From Colwellia sp. (GTDB taxonomy: Bacteria > Pseudomonadota > Gammaproteobacteria > Enterobacterales > Alteromonadaceae): a stretch of 64,000 nucleotides of DNA. Position numbers and translations under genes: made by a program. Within the stretch, counting starts at the first letter, position 1. Each line of letters starts with the position of its first letter. This document shows, one piece after another, positions 57,344 to 64,000 of the stretch. The stretch lies in contig NZ_JABSPA010000001.1 of assembly GCF_013214175.1 (NCBI RefSeq), forward strand, positions 1 through 64,000, written 5' to 3'. The notes under the pieces are model-generated. The model did no database searches. It had not been told where the DNA came from and saw only the letters and a list, made by a program, of their open reading frames with translations.

Positions 57344-58036
57344 TTATTGTTCTACCAATAAATCAGCAAATTTATAACCAGTTAAATTATTTATTACCTT
57401 GCTAACATAAAACATAAGGCCACCAAGCATTATCATTGATGGTATTGCAATGATGGGATAACTCATTAAGGTCATATGACCTAGTTCTTCATTAAAAGAA
57501 ACTGTCCCAGCAGGACTCGTTACAAGCCACTTTGCTAATACATAATTCATTACGGCTGAAAAGATAAACGTTAATGCCAATAACTTATTAGCAAATCCTA
57601 TTTTAGCTTTAAATAGCTCAGTCTTCCCTGATGCACAAAGTTTTTCATATATCAGTTCGACCTTCAACATTGATTCATTCAATAATAATTTTGCGATTAA
57701 AGGTTTACCATACACACCAGAGAACACGACAAATACAGCGATTAACGCCGGAATAGAGGCTTCTTTGATTGCGAGCCAATGGACACCTAACTCAAACAAG
57801 GCAATCCCACCTGTTAATAGGGTACTTAAAAAGCCAAATACAGATATTAGGTTCATTTCTTTAGTTCTAAGGTAATCATAAACGGCATACCCGAGAGGGA
57901 ATGCTAGCGCTATGATTAATCCCGCCACTACCCCAAAATATTCAGGACTGGAAAACTTCATTAGAACCCAAGAAGGTAGGGCTACATTAAAGATAATTTC
58001 CAATAATGGGTTGTTTTTCGGTTTTTTCGTTGTCAT
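57344..58036 (-). CDS. VC0807-family integral membrane protein
   Basis: 230 residues with about six to seven membrane helices. It begins NPLLEIIFNVALPSWVLMKF then SSPEYFG, continues GLIIALAFPLGYAVYDYLR, FLSTLLTGGIALFELGVHWL then AIKEASIPALI, and ends with a PAGTVSFNEELGHMT loop and a final helix pair. This matches the pattern I recall for VC0807-family proteins (an uncharacterised, septation-protein-like group). Flanked by ~70-bp direct repeats, so it may be a mobile or duplicated segment. Confidence 0.75.
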   Translation of the reverse strand: MTTKKPKNNPLLEIIFNVALPSWVLMKFSSPEYFGVVAGLIIALAFPLGYAVYDYLRTKEMNLISVFGFLSTLLTGGIALFELGVHWLAIKEASIPALIAVFVVFSGVYGKPLIAKLLLNESMLKVELIYEKLCASGKTELFKAKIGFANKLLALTFIFSAVMNYVLAKWLVTSPAGTVSFNEELGHMTLMSYPIIAIPSMIMLGGLMFYVSKVINNLTGYKFADLLVEQ

Positions 58037-58316
58037 ATTTTATTACCTGGATATTCTTTTATTGTTTATCTTTGCGTTGCTAAGCTAAGTGTTTTTATTA
58101 AGTAAACTGTCACTACGGTCTCTAAGTCAACTTTTAAAGCTCGTGAGTAAATGTGGTCAGGGTAAATTTTATCTCGAGAGTTCCCCACTTATTATAACAA
58201 TATATCTTCCTATTTTTATGTGCCTTCCAGCTAACTTTTTCAGTGCTCATTTAAACTACTTACTAGCTATTAGTGTACTGAAGATAAATAAAACGAGTAC
58301 ATGATAAATTTTAGAT
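58037..58316. other. intergenic region without recognised gene
   Basis: About 280 bp upstream of the VC0807-type gene; no convincing frame, RNA or repeat before the 70-bp repeat at 58317. Confidence 0.4.
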
Positions 58317-58387
58317 ATAAAAAAACCGCAATTAAACGGTTTCTTATCATAGACGGTGGTCTGTCTATAGCCAAATCTAAAAGTTAC
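58317..58387 (+). repeat. 70-bp direct repeat, copy B
   Basis: Second copy of the element at 57204-57272, with about ten differences: ACCGCAATTAAACGGTTTCT, TATCATAGACGGTGGTCTGT and CTATAGCCAA. The initial hairpin is kept. Confidence 0.75.
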
Positions 58388-58419
58388 TAGGTATAACTAA
58401 TGGATTAAAAAGGTCTTTA

Positions 58420-58433
58420 TTTGGTGGAGCGGG
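58420..58433 (+). repeat. left att-like repeat of the ssrA 3' end
   Basis: TTTGGTGGAGCGGG is identical to 62360-62373, which covers the last bases of the tmRNA gene (CCCGCTCCACCA on its own strand). The tmRNA 3' end is a classic integration target; an integrating element leaves such a direct repeat at its far border. The match is short, so this is a candidate. Confidence 0.55.
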
Positions 58434-58625
58434 ATATACCATATCCACCAATAAACGCCACCACGAATGGCCTACTTGTTGCCTTATATAGATATTATAT
58501 TTTAGTTGAATGCATTTGTGTAACACTTTGTAGTGGCATACTTTGATTTTTAGAGTCATTAGCTTGCTTTGAGGTGCATAGTTTTCTGAGATATACTCGT
58601 CTGAAATTCAAGGAGGATTTCTTTC

Positions 58626-59114
58626 ATGCGTCAATATATTCATATTTTATTCGCTGCTATCTTAGCCATGTTTATTTCTGGCTGCATTAACCAATCAGTT
58701 ACAGTAACACCTGATGATCAGGCTGTTTCCCTTCGTAACGCAATAAATACAAACGACTTTGCCTTATTATCTAACTCTATTACCCTGCCGTTAGCTCTTA
58801 GTAAGCAAGACTGGGAAACGGCTAATGATGGATATGGTTATGTTTTGGGTGCGAAACATACTCAAATAGCAAAGAATACTAAAGATCTAGACGAAGTATT
58901 TAGAGTATTAGAACAGGTCGAAATAGAAGGTGAATATCCTTTAGAACAGGAGTTTACTCTTACAGATTTTAAAGATGAGTTTGCCGGTATTGATTACCAC
59001 TGGGGATCTCTGAAACTAGTTGTTTTTTTTCGTGGCCAAGGCGATGTTGAACACATTGTGGTTTTAGGATTAGATAAAACAACTTCAAAACTGCGGGCAA
59101 TATATATTAATTAG
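58626..59114 (+). CDS. putative lipoprotein, unknown function
   Basis: 162 residues with a type II signal peptide (ILFAAILAMFISGCIN; lipid Cys20) and an excellent AAGGAGG ribosome site. The mature part contains ..SLRNAINTNDFALLSNSITL.. and ..YHWGSLKLVVFFRGQGD.., suggesting an alpha/beta fold. No family is recognised. It is the first gene inside the putative ssrA island. Confidence 0.6.
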   Translation: MRQYIHILFAAILAMFISGCINQSVTVTPDDQAVSLRNAINTNDFALLSNSITLPLALSKQDWETANDGYGYVLGAKHTQIAKNTKDLDEVFRVLEQVEIEGEYPLEQEFTLTDFKDEFAGIDYHWGSLKLVVFFRGQGDVEHIVVLGLDKTTSKLRAIYIN

Positions 59115-59340
59115 TTTAAAATCCTGCGGCCAACCGTGTAGATGTGGAGCGGGTAGATCTAAACATTTAGATGGTGTTGCATCTGATTTAAACAGCAGCC
59201 ACTTAGTTACACTCATCAGTAAACTTACCACAGCAAAGGCGGGTACACTTGATGTTTATTTAGCTACATTTAGCTCACATCGCCCACTATTAAATCATCC
59301 TTCAAGCCCTGAAAAATGGCATGTAGAAGCCAAACCATAA
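59115..59340 (+). pseudogene. C-terminal remnant resembling an M15-type peptidase
   Basis: An open frame without a start codon runs to a TAA at 59338. It reads ..AGRSKHLDGVASDLN .. FSSHRPLLNHPSSPEKWHVE then AKP. The SKHLxGxAxDL and WHVE pieces match the zinc-binding His-Asp and His-Glu motifs of M15 peptidases (VanY/endolysin-type L,D- or D,D-carboxypeptidases). The N-terminal part is absent, so it is a broken gene, possibly a phage lysin remnant. Confidence 0.5.
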
Positions 59341-59936
59341 ATGCATTCTGTTAGTTCCTTGATAGTGTCAATTTAAGAAGTGCCCGTTTCGTAGAAGCAT
59401 AGGGGGTCGCGCTTAATTTGATGCTAATCAAACAGAGTGATTGAGAACTTTAGTCAAAGAAAAACCTCGGAGTGTATGATATTTTTTTAGGATTTATCCG
59501 TTAATAAAAAATGTTCTTAGAAACAGTTATTTTATTGATGAAAGGTTTTACTCCCGTTTAGTAATACGGGGGTAAAGTTTTTCCTGACTTCCTCTGTAGG
59601 TGTTAAGTGCCAAGGGGTACAGTGATTTGTCTTGTTTTTGTTTGTTCGTTTTTCTTCGCGTAGCGAGTGCTGCGCAATACCCCAAGTGATTTAGTTTTTG
59701 GCATTAATATTTGTATATATACTTTATACAGCTGTGTTCTTATCATATTTGATAATGCTAACTAGTAGCTAAACCTTCAGAGTAAAAAGAGTTCAGTAGT
59801 AATATACGATATCTTTTTGTGTCTGATTAAATTGCCTTATCTTCTATATAATTGTATTAACCTATTGTTTTAAAATTAAATAACATTAATAATCTACACC
59901 TATTAATGTTATTTAATTTTTTATTAGGATCGATTA
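59341..59936. other. island intergenic region without recognised gene
   Basis: About 600 bp between the M15 remnant and the DUF262 gene. It becomes extremely AT-rich toward 59936 and presumably includes the DUF262 promoter. ATTAATGTTATTTAATTTTT near 59910 echoes AATTAAATAACATTAATAAT near 59880, a weak inverted repeat just before the start codon. Confidence 0.45.
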
Positions 59937-61883
59937 ATGAAAACTGACTTGTATTCCATTTCTAAAATATTTACGGAAAGATTATTTAGAATTCCTGATT
60001 ATCAGAGGGGGTATGCTTGGTCTGATAAACATTTAAAAGATTATTGGAATGATTTAATTCAATTAGAAACAGACAAAAACCATTATGTTGGCGTTATTAC
60101 ACTAGAAGAGACTCCTGAAGAATCATTAAGTCGTTGGACTGATGACCATTGGATTATAGAATCAAAAAGCTTCTCACCTTTCCATGTTGTTGATGGACAA
60201 CAGCGTCTAACAACGACAATAATATTGATTCAATGTATATGTGAAATCATAGGCGATGAAGGTACACTTAATTACACAACAGTCCCTGAAATTAAAAAGA
60301 AATTTATTTATGACTCCAAAGATGGTGGTATTTCAAGATCTTATTTATTTGGTTATGAATCAGATAACCCAAGTTACAATTTCTTAAAAGCTGAAATTTT
60401 CAATGAAAAGGACAATGTTGCATATCCTCTTGAATCTACGATCTATACTCAAAATTTAATTAATGCCAAAAATCTTTTTTTAGAAAAACTTGGTGATTTA
60501 TCTACTGATGAAATTGAAGTTATATACAAAAAGATAACTCAGCACTTTCTTTTTGCAATTTACTCAATGTCTGATGATATTGATGTTTATATTACTTTTG
60601 AAACGATGAATAATAGGGGTAAACCTTTATCTCATTTAGAACTACTTAAAAATCGACTAATATATTTATCGACTAAGTTTGATACTGACGTTCATGAGAA
60701 GAAGCAGTTAAGAACAACTATAAACCTATGCTGGAAAGCAATATATCACCAATTAGGTAGAAATAAAGATAATCCATTAGATGATGACCAATTTTTGTTT
60801 AATCACTTTATCATATATTTTGGATATAAATTAACTAAAGAACATACATTATCAAGTAGACAATTTAGAAGGGGCTATCGTAACTCTTTCAAAGATTATT
60901 TATTAGAAGAAATTTTCACTGTTAAAAGCATTAACATTACCAAAAACTTATCATTAAAAGACGTGAATGATTATGTTACAAGCTTAAAAGTTTCAGTTGA
61001 AACTTGGTATCAGATGCTGAATCCAGAGTCGAGTTACTATTGTGATGAGATTAATCTATGTTTGGGTAGGTTGAATAGACTTCGGATAAATCCATTTTTA
61101 CCTTTAATTATGACTGTTTTTAAAACGTCTACTAATAAAAAAATACATATTTCTTTATTAAATATTTTGGAAAGGTACGCGTTTTATATTTCATTAGTAC
61201 AGTATTCATATCATCTTTCTATGGATGTCGATGATTCTGAATTCACTGATTTGTCTAATAAAATTAATAGTAAAGAAATTACTACTGAAATAGCTATAAA
61301 GCAACTTACATCAAAACTTGAAGAGGCGATTAGGAGAACGGATTTAATTAAACATATAGCTGATAATTTCAAGCGTAATAGCGGTTTTTATACTTGGTCT
61401 GGTCTTAAGTATTTCTTATATGAATATGAAGTAAGTTTAAGAGAACAATCAAAAACTTATGGTGATAAATTATTTTGGGATGTTCTGATACAAGATGACA
61501 GGGACTCTCATACGATAGAGCATATTTATCCACAGAAGGCTCGTAAGAAAGAGTGGACTTGTTTGTATTCGCAATTTACTACTAAACAAAAAGCAACTTT
61601 AAGACATTCATTAGGAAATTTGGTTCCATTATCTAAACCCAAAAACTCAAGCTTTTCTAATAAACCTTTTGCAGATAAAAAATCGAATAAGACTAATACA
61701 GTTGGCTTTGTTTATGGATGTTTTTCAGAAAATGAAATTGCACAAAATGAACAGTGGACCGCTAAAGAAATCCTTGATAGAGGGGTGAAGTTATTAAGTT
61801 TTATGGAAGCGAGATGGGGCATAAAGATAGAGAATAAAGTTGAATTTTTAAGCTTGAGTTTTGTAGCAAAAAAACTAAAGTAA
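59937..61883 (+). CDS. DUF262/DUF1524 GmrSD-type defence protein
   Basis: 648 residues. The N-terminal DUF262 (ParB-like, about 1-260) has FRIPDYQRGYAW (17-28), VVDGQQRLTT (84-93) and FETMNNRGKPLSHLELLKNR. The C-terminal DUF1524 (about 440-600) is an HNH-type nuclease with His529 in IEHIYPQ and HSLGNLVPLSKPKNSSFSNK. This is the fused form of GmrS and GmrD, type IV restriction enzymes that cut phage DNA carrying modified cytosine. The target modification is unknown. Composition is markedly more AT-rich than its neighbours, consistent with transfer. Confidence 0.9.
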   Translation: MKTDLYSISKIFTERLFRIPDYQRGYAWSDKHLKDYWNDLIQLETDKNHYVGVITLEETPEESLSRWTDDHWIIESKSFSPFHVVDGQQRLTTTIILIQCICEIIGDEGTLNYTTVPEIKKKFIYDSKDGGISRSYLFGYESDNPSYNFLKAEIFNEKDNVAYPLESTIYTQNLINAKNLFLEKLGDLSTDEIEVIYKKITQHFLFAIYSMSDDIDVYITFETMNNRGKPLSHLELLKNRLIYLSTKFDTDVHEKKQLRTTINLCWKAIYHQLGRNKDNPLDDDQFLFNHFIIYFGYKLTKEHTLSSRQFRRGYRNSFKDYLLEEIFTVKSINITKNLSLKDVNDYVTSLKVSVETWYQMLNPESSYYCDEINLCLGRLNRLRINPFLPLIMTVFKTSTNKKIHISLLNILERYAFYISLVQYSYHLSMDVDDSEFTDLSNKINSKEITTEIAIKQLTSKLEEAIRRTDLIKHIADNFKRNSGFYTWSGLKYFLYEYEVSLREQSKTYGDKLFWDVLIQDDRDSHTIEHIYPQKARKKEWTCLYSQFTTKQKATLRHSLGNLVPLSKPKNSSFSNKPFADKKSNKTNTVGFVYGCFSENEIAQNEQWTAKEILDRGVKLLSFMEARWGIKIENKVEFLSLSFVAKKLK

Positions 61884-61972
61884 TCTAACTATTAAATATA
61901 GGTTTATAGAACGGTTGTATAACCAATTAATTTAGGTACTACAATTTTATCGAATGATTATTATTTTATTAA

Positions 61973-61997
61973 TGGCACTTTTTAGTGCCGTTTTTAT
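61973..61997 (+). terminator. terminator after the DUF262 gene
   Basis: GGCACT / AGTGCC stem around TTTT, followed by GTTTTTATTT. Confidence 0.75.
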
Positions 61998-62361
61998 TTC
62001 AAAAATAAATAATAACGCCTATATTACACCTGTAATTTGTGCTACTTATTCAATGCTATAGCCTTTTTCAAATAGCCTTATAGCTCACTATTTAGTTTTT
62101 TGCGGTATGATTCAAAGGTTATAACGTAATTTATAAAACAAGTGGTACTTATTGGGTACTTTTGATTTTACTGTCTTGAGGGTGTTAGCTTGGTTGCCTA
62201 TTAATAAAGCCTTATGTGATTTATTGCAGGCAATAAAAAAGGATGCCGAGGCATCCTTTTCTTTTTCTCTATTTTTTATGTATTCCCATATACGCTAGGG
62301 ACGTAAATGGGACGTCGATAAATTATTCTTTTGTAACCTATTGAGTTACAAATGGTTTTTT
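61998..62361. other. island end / ssrA downstream region
   Basis: No gene recognised. It contains a two-way hairpin terminator (AAAAGGATGCC / GGCATCCTTTT, 62238-62261) and a smaller hairpin (TTTGTAAC / GTTACAAA, about 62330-62352) directly beyond the tmRNA 3' end. Confidence 0.55.
62238..62266. terminator. bidirectional terminator in the island end
   Basis: AAAAGGATGCC / GGCATCCTTTT stem with a two-base loop and T-rich flank. Confidence 0.8.
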
Positions 62362-62712
62362 TGGTGGAGCGGGGGGGAATCGAACCCCCGTCCAAAAAGC
62401 CTACATCCTCGGTACTACATGCTTAGTCGCTTATTTATTTAACCAATTAGACGCCAAGCGACAGGCTTCGTCATGGTGAGCTTAATACTATTTCGCGGTT
62501 CAGCCTTAAGCGTGCTTCCCTCGCTATCCTATTTGGGGTGACCATCGATCCTCTAACCAATAGGAGAGATTTAAAGGCGATGGCTAGCCTAAGCGGCTAG
62601 TGCGAACGTATCGTCGTTAGCAATTATAGTTTTTACGGCTTTTTACCAGGCAAACCGCCCCTGGGCATGCACCTTGGGTTTCATGAATCTTGTCGAATCC
62701 TAGATCCGCCCC
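62362..62712 (-). ncRNA. ssrA: tmRNA (ssrA)
   Basis: Transfer-messenger RNA for ribosome rescue with SmpB. The minus strand starts GGGGCGGATCTAGGATTCGA and ends with the T arm GGGGGTTCGATTCCCCCC and CCGCTCCACCA; GGGGCGG pairs with CCGCTCC as the acceptor stem. The tag frame near 62605-62637 reads ANDDTFALAA and TAG, giving the degradation tag (A)ANDDTFALAA, a variant of the usual ANDENYALAA. Length 351 nt. smpB follows upstream in the same orientation. Confidence 0.97.
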
Positions 62713-62864
62713 AAAGTTTACTATTTTCTATTTCTTTTCTAACAAAGGCTCGATATGCCTATAAGCACAGTATACAGCGCTTAACTTGAATAGACAACGT
62801 GGTATTTTTTAACCACTTATCTAGCAACTTACATGGCAAGCTACTTAACAAGTTACCTAGCAAG

Positions 62865-63356
62865 TTAACGATCTAGGTTTTTGTTCTTCATTAAACGGCC
62901 TTTATCAACAGCCCATTCTCTGTCTTTTATGTCGGAGCGCTTGTCATGATCTTTTTTACCTTTACCCAGATAAAACTCGAGCTTTACCCAACAGGCTTTC
63001 CAGTACATCGCGGTTGCAATCAAAGAGTAACCGTCACGTTCAACAGCAGCAGTAATTTTCTCTAACTCTCTACGGTTAAGCAATAATTTTCTATCACGAT
63101 TTGGATCACAGACCACATGACTAGAGGCGGCATTAAGTGGCGATATTTCAGCTCCTAATAAATAGGCTTCACCGTTTTTAACATGTACGTAACAATCAGA
63201 GATGTTAACTTTACCACTTCTGATGCTCTTTACTTCCCAACCTTGCAAGCTCATACCACCTTCAAACTTATCAGTTAGGCTGTAGTTGTGCCTCGCCTTT
63301 TTATTTAAAGCGATAGTATTGCTATTGGATTTATTTTTAGATTTCTTTTTGGCCAT
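62865..63356 (-). CDS. smpB: SmpB, tmRNA-binding protein
   Basis: Binds tmRNA and mimics the codon-anticodon interaction in stalled ribosomes. 163 residues from the ATG at 63356; an ATG four codons earlier carries the GGAACG ribosome site, and [20 protein letters not shown] is the family N-terminus. Core motifs: [26 protein letters not shown] (about 21-46), NCYVHV-like [14 protein letters not shown], and a Lys/Arg-rich tail [20 protein letters not shown]. It sits 150 bp from ssrA, same strand. Confidence 0.97.
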   Translation of the reverse strand: MAKKKSKNKSNSNTIALNKKARHNYSLTDKFEGGMSLQGWEVKSIRSGKVNISDCYVHVKNGEAYLLGAEISPLNAASSHVVCDPNRDRKLLLNRRELEKITAAVERDGYSLIATAMYWKACWVKLEFYLGKGKKDHDKRSDIKDREWAVDKGRLMKNKNLDR

Positions 63357-63545
63357 TTTTCGTTCCATTTATCGTTGCTATAACAAGCAGCAAGCGCAGT
63401 GATTATACCGACATAAAGGCTTTTTAACATGGCAAATTAGTGTTTTTTAGATAAATGACTAGATTAATGCGATTTTAGCTGCGTTTTGTTATGATAGTGC
63501 CATTAATTGGTGGCCAGTATATGAATAAGAAAAGGTGGAGAGAGA

Positions 63546-63992
63546 ATGCCAACCATAAGTCGTAGTGCGTTAGTTATGCACAGTGTTGATCAAATGTATC
63601 AGTTGATAAATGATATTGTCGCTTACCCTACTTTTTTACCTGATTGTAATGACAGTAAAATTATCTCTCAAGATGAAGATACGGTTACTGCAGCTTTACT
63701 GGTATCTAAGGGCGGTTTAAGTAAGTGGTTTACCACTAAAAATACTATGGTTTCTAATGAGAAAATAAAACTATCTTTAGTTGATGGACCCTTTAAAAGT
63801 CTTGAGGGCTATTGGTTATTAACACCCTTGTCAGACGAAGCTTGTAAAATAAGCTTAGAGTTAGAGTATGAGTTTTCAAATAAACTTGTTTCATTAGCCT
63901 TCGGTAAGGTCTTTGGTCACTTTAGTAACAGCTTAGTGCAGGTGTTTACTCAACGAGCAAAAGAGATATACGGAGTTAATGTCTCATTATGA
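63546..63992 (+). CDS. ratA: RatA, START-domain protein (Coq10/RatA family)
   Basis: 148 residues of polyketide-cyclase/START fold: MYQLINDIVAYPTFLPDCND, SKGGLSKWFTTKNTM, LVDGPFKSLEGYWLLTPL and the C-terminal helix ALAFGKVFG-like (SLAFGKVFGHFSNSLVQVFT). E. coli RatA was reported as an anti-association ribosome toxin; eukaryotic and proteobacterial homologues act as Coq10-type ubiquinone-binding proteins, which may be the real role. It is divergent from smpB, the usual arrangement, and overlaps the next gene by 14 bp. Confidence 0.93.
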   Translation: MPTISRSALVMHSVDQMYQLINDIVAYPTFLPDCNDSKIISQDEDTVTAALLVSKGGLSKWFTTKNTMVSNEKIKLSLVDGPFKSLEGYWLLTPLSDEACKISLELEYEFSNKLVSLAFGKVFGHFSNSLVQVFTQRAKEIYGVNVSL

Positions 63993-64000
63993 CTTTAGCT
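63979..64000 (+). CDS. RatB/RnfH-family protein, first codons only
   Basis: ATG at 63979 opens MSHYDFS in a frame overlapping the ratA end. In related genomes ratA is followed, overlapping, by the ubiquitin-like RatB/RnfH gene. The window ends here, so the assignment rests on position alone. Confidence 0.45.

Noticed and set aside
57204..58387. Integron-type attC sites bracketing a gene cassette
   Set aside because: The 70-bp repeats lack the conserved GTTRRRY / RYYYAAC core sites and the long imperfect palindrome of attC; no integrase is present.
59143..59153. Third copy of the tmRNA 3'-end repeat (TGTGGAGCGGG)
   Set aside because: Only about nine bases match and they fall inside the M15-like remnant coding frame, so chance is the simpler explanation.
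62281..62330. GGACGTAAATGGGACGTCG as an attachment core next to ssrA
   Set aside because: No second copy was found at the other island border; the 14-bp tmRNA-end repeat explains the border better.

Overview
The window is a chromosomal stretch of a low-GC marine gammaproteobacterium, most likely Colwellia or a close relative (Colwelliaceae, Alteromonadales). The basis is AT-rich third codon positions, the his operon in enteric order with a His-rich leader peptide, gammaproteobacterial housekeeping genes (htpG, adk, yoaA, gcvR, ettA, epd-pgk-fba, ssrA-smpB-ratA), a tmRNA tag ANDDTFALAA, and several secreted proteases. The genus assignment rests on recalled protein resemblance, not on a search.

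Layout: 1-490 is the end of an rRNA operon: the 3' tail of a 5S gene followed by two decayed 5S copies, each with its own terminator. 500-1620 holds a broken small gene and two ~195-bp tandem, diverged, structured repeats that look like paired small RNA genes. 1621-4480 is htpG (with a clear heat-shock sigma promoter) and adk. 4576-6396 is an ElaA-type acetyltransferase, a small conserved protein and a periplasmic binding protein. 6522-14253 is the complete histidine operon hisL-G-D-C-B-H-A-F-IE on the minus strand with an attenuator. 14562-19852 carries a small acidic protein, the yoaA helicase, gcvR, a PilZ protein and ettA.

19853-22940 is an accessory block at the start of ettA. Two displaced copies of the first 25 ettA codons and its leader alternate with single lipoprotein cargo genes, the first carrying 14 leucine-rich repeats. 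23183-25430 has small exported proteins and a DUF481 outer-membrane protein. 25559-31649 is a central-carbon cluster (fba, pgk, epd, tkt). Next come a MASE1/CHASE sensor with a degenerate kinase core, tRNA-Arg(CCU), an alcohol dehydrogenase, an ECF sigma/membrane partner/coiled-coil operon, an FKBP isomerase, a short-type cytochrome bd oxidase with a GbsR-like regulator behind a consensus FNR box, a phosphoribosyltransferase, and a ZntR-like regulator with an SO_0444-type metal efflux permease.

46054-54093 encodes secreted protein-degrading enzymes: an M9 collagenase, a trypsin-like protease with PKD and PPC domains, and an N-formylglutamate-amidohydrolase-like protein with a golvesin-like C-terminus. 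54203-58036 is an accessory stretch: an EndoG-type nuclease relative with an altered active site and an overlapping membrane-protein gene, a protein with a CNF/BLF-like Cys-His spacing, and a VC0807-type membrane protein flanked by ~70-bp direct repeats. 58420-62373 is bounded by a 14-bp direct repeat of the tmRNA 3' end, as expected for a decayed island at ssrA; it carries a lipoprotein, an M15-peptidase-like remnant and a DUF262/DUF1524 (GmrSD-type) defence gene. The window closes with ssrA, smpB, ratA and the first codons of ratB/rnfH.

The strongest candidates for something undescribed are the repeated ettA 5'-end cassettes, the tandem structured RNA pair at 863-1356 and the CNF-like protein at 56010-56738.
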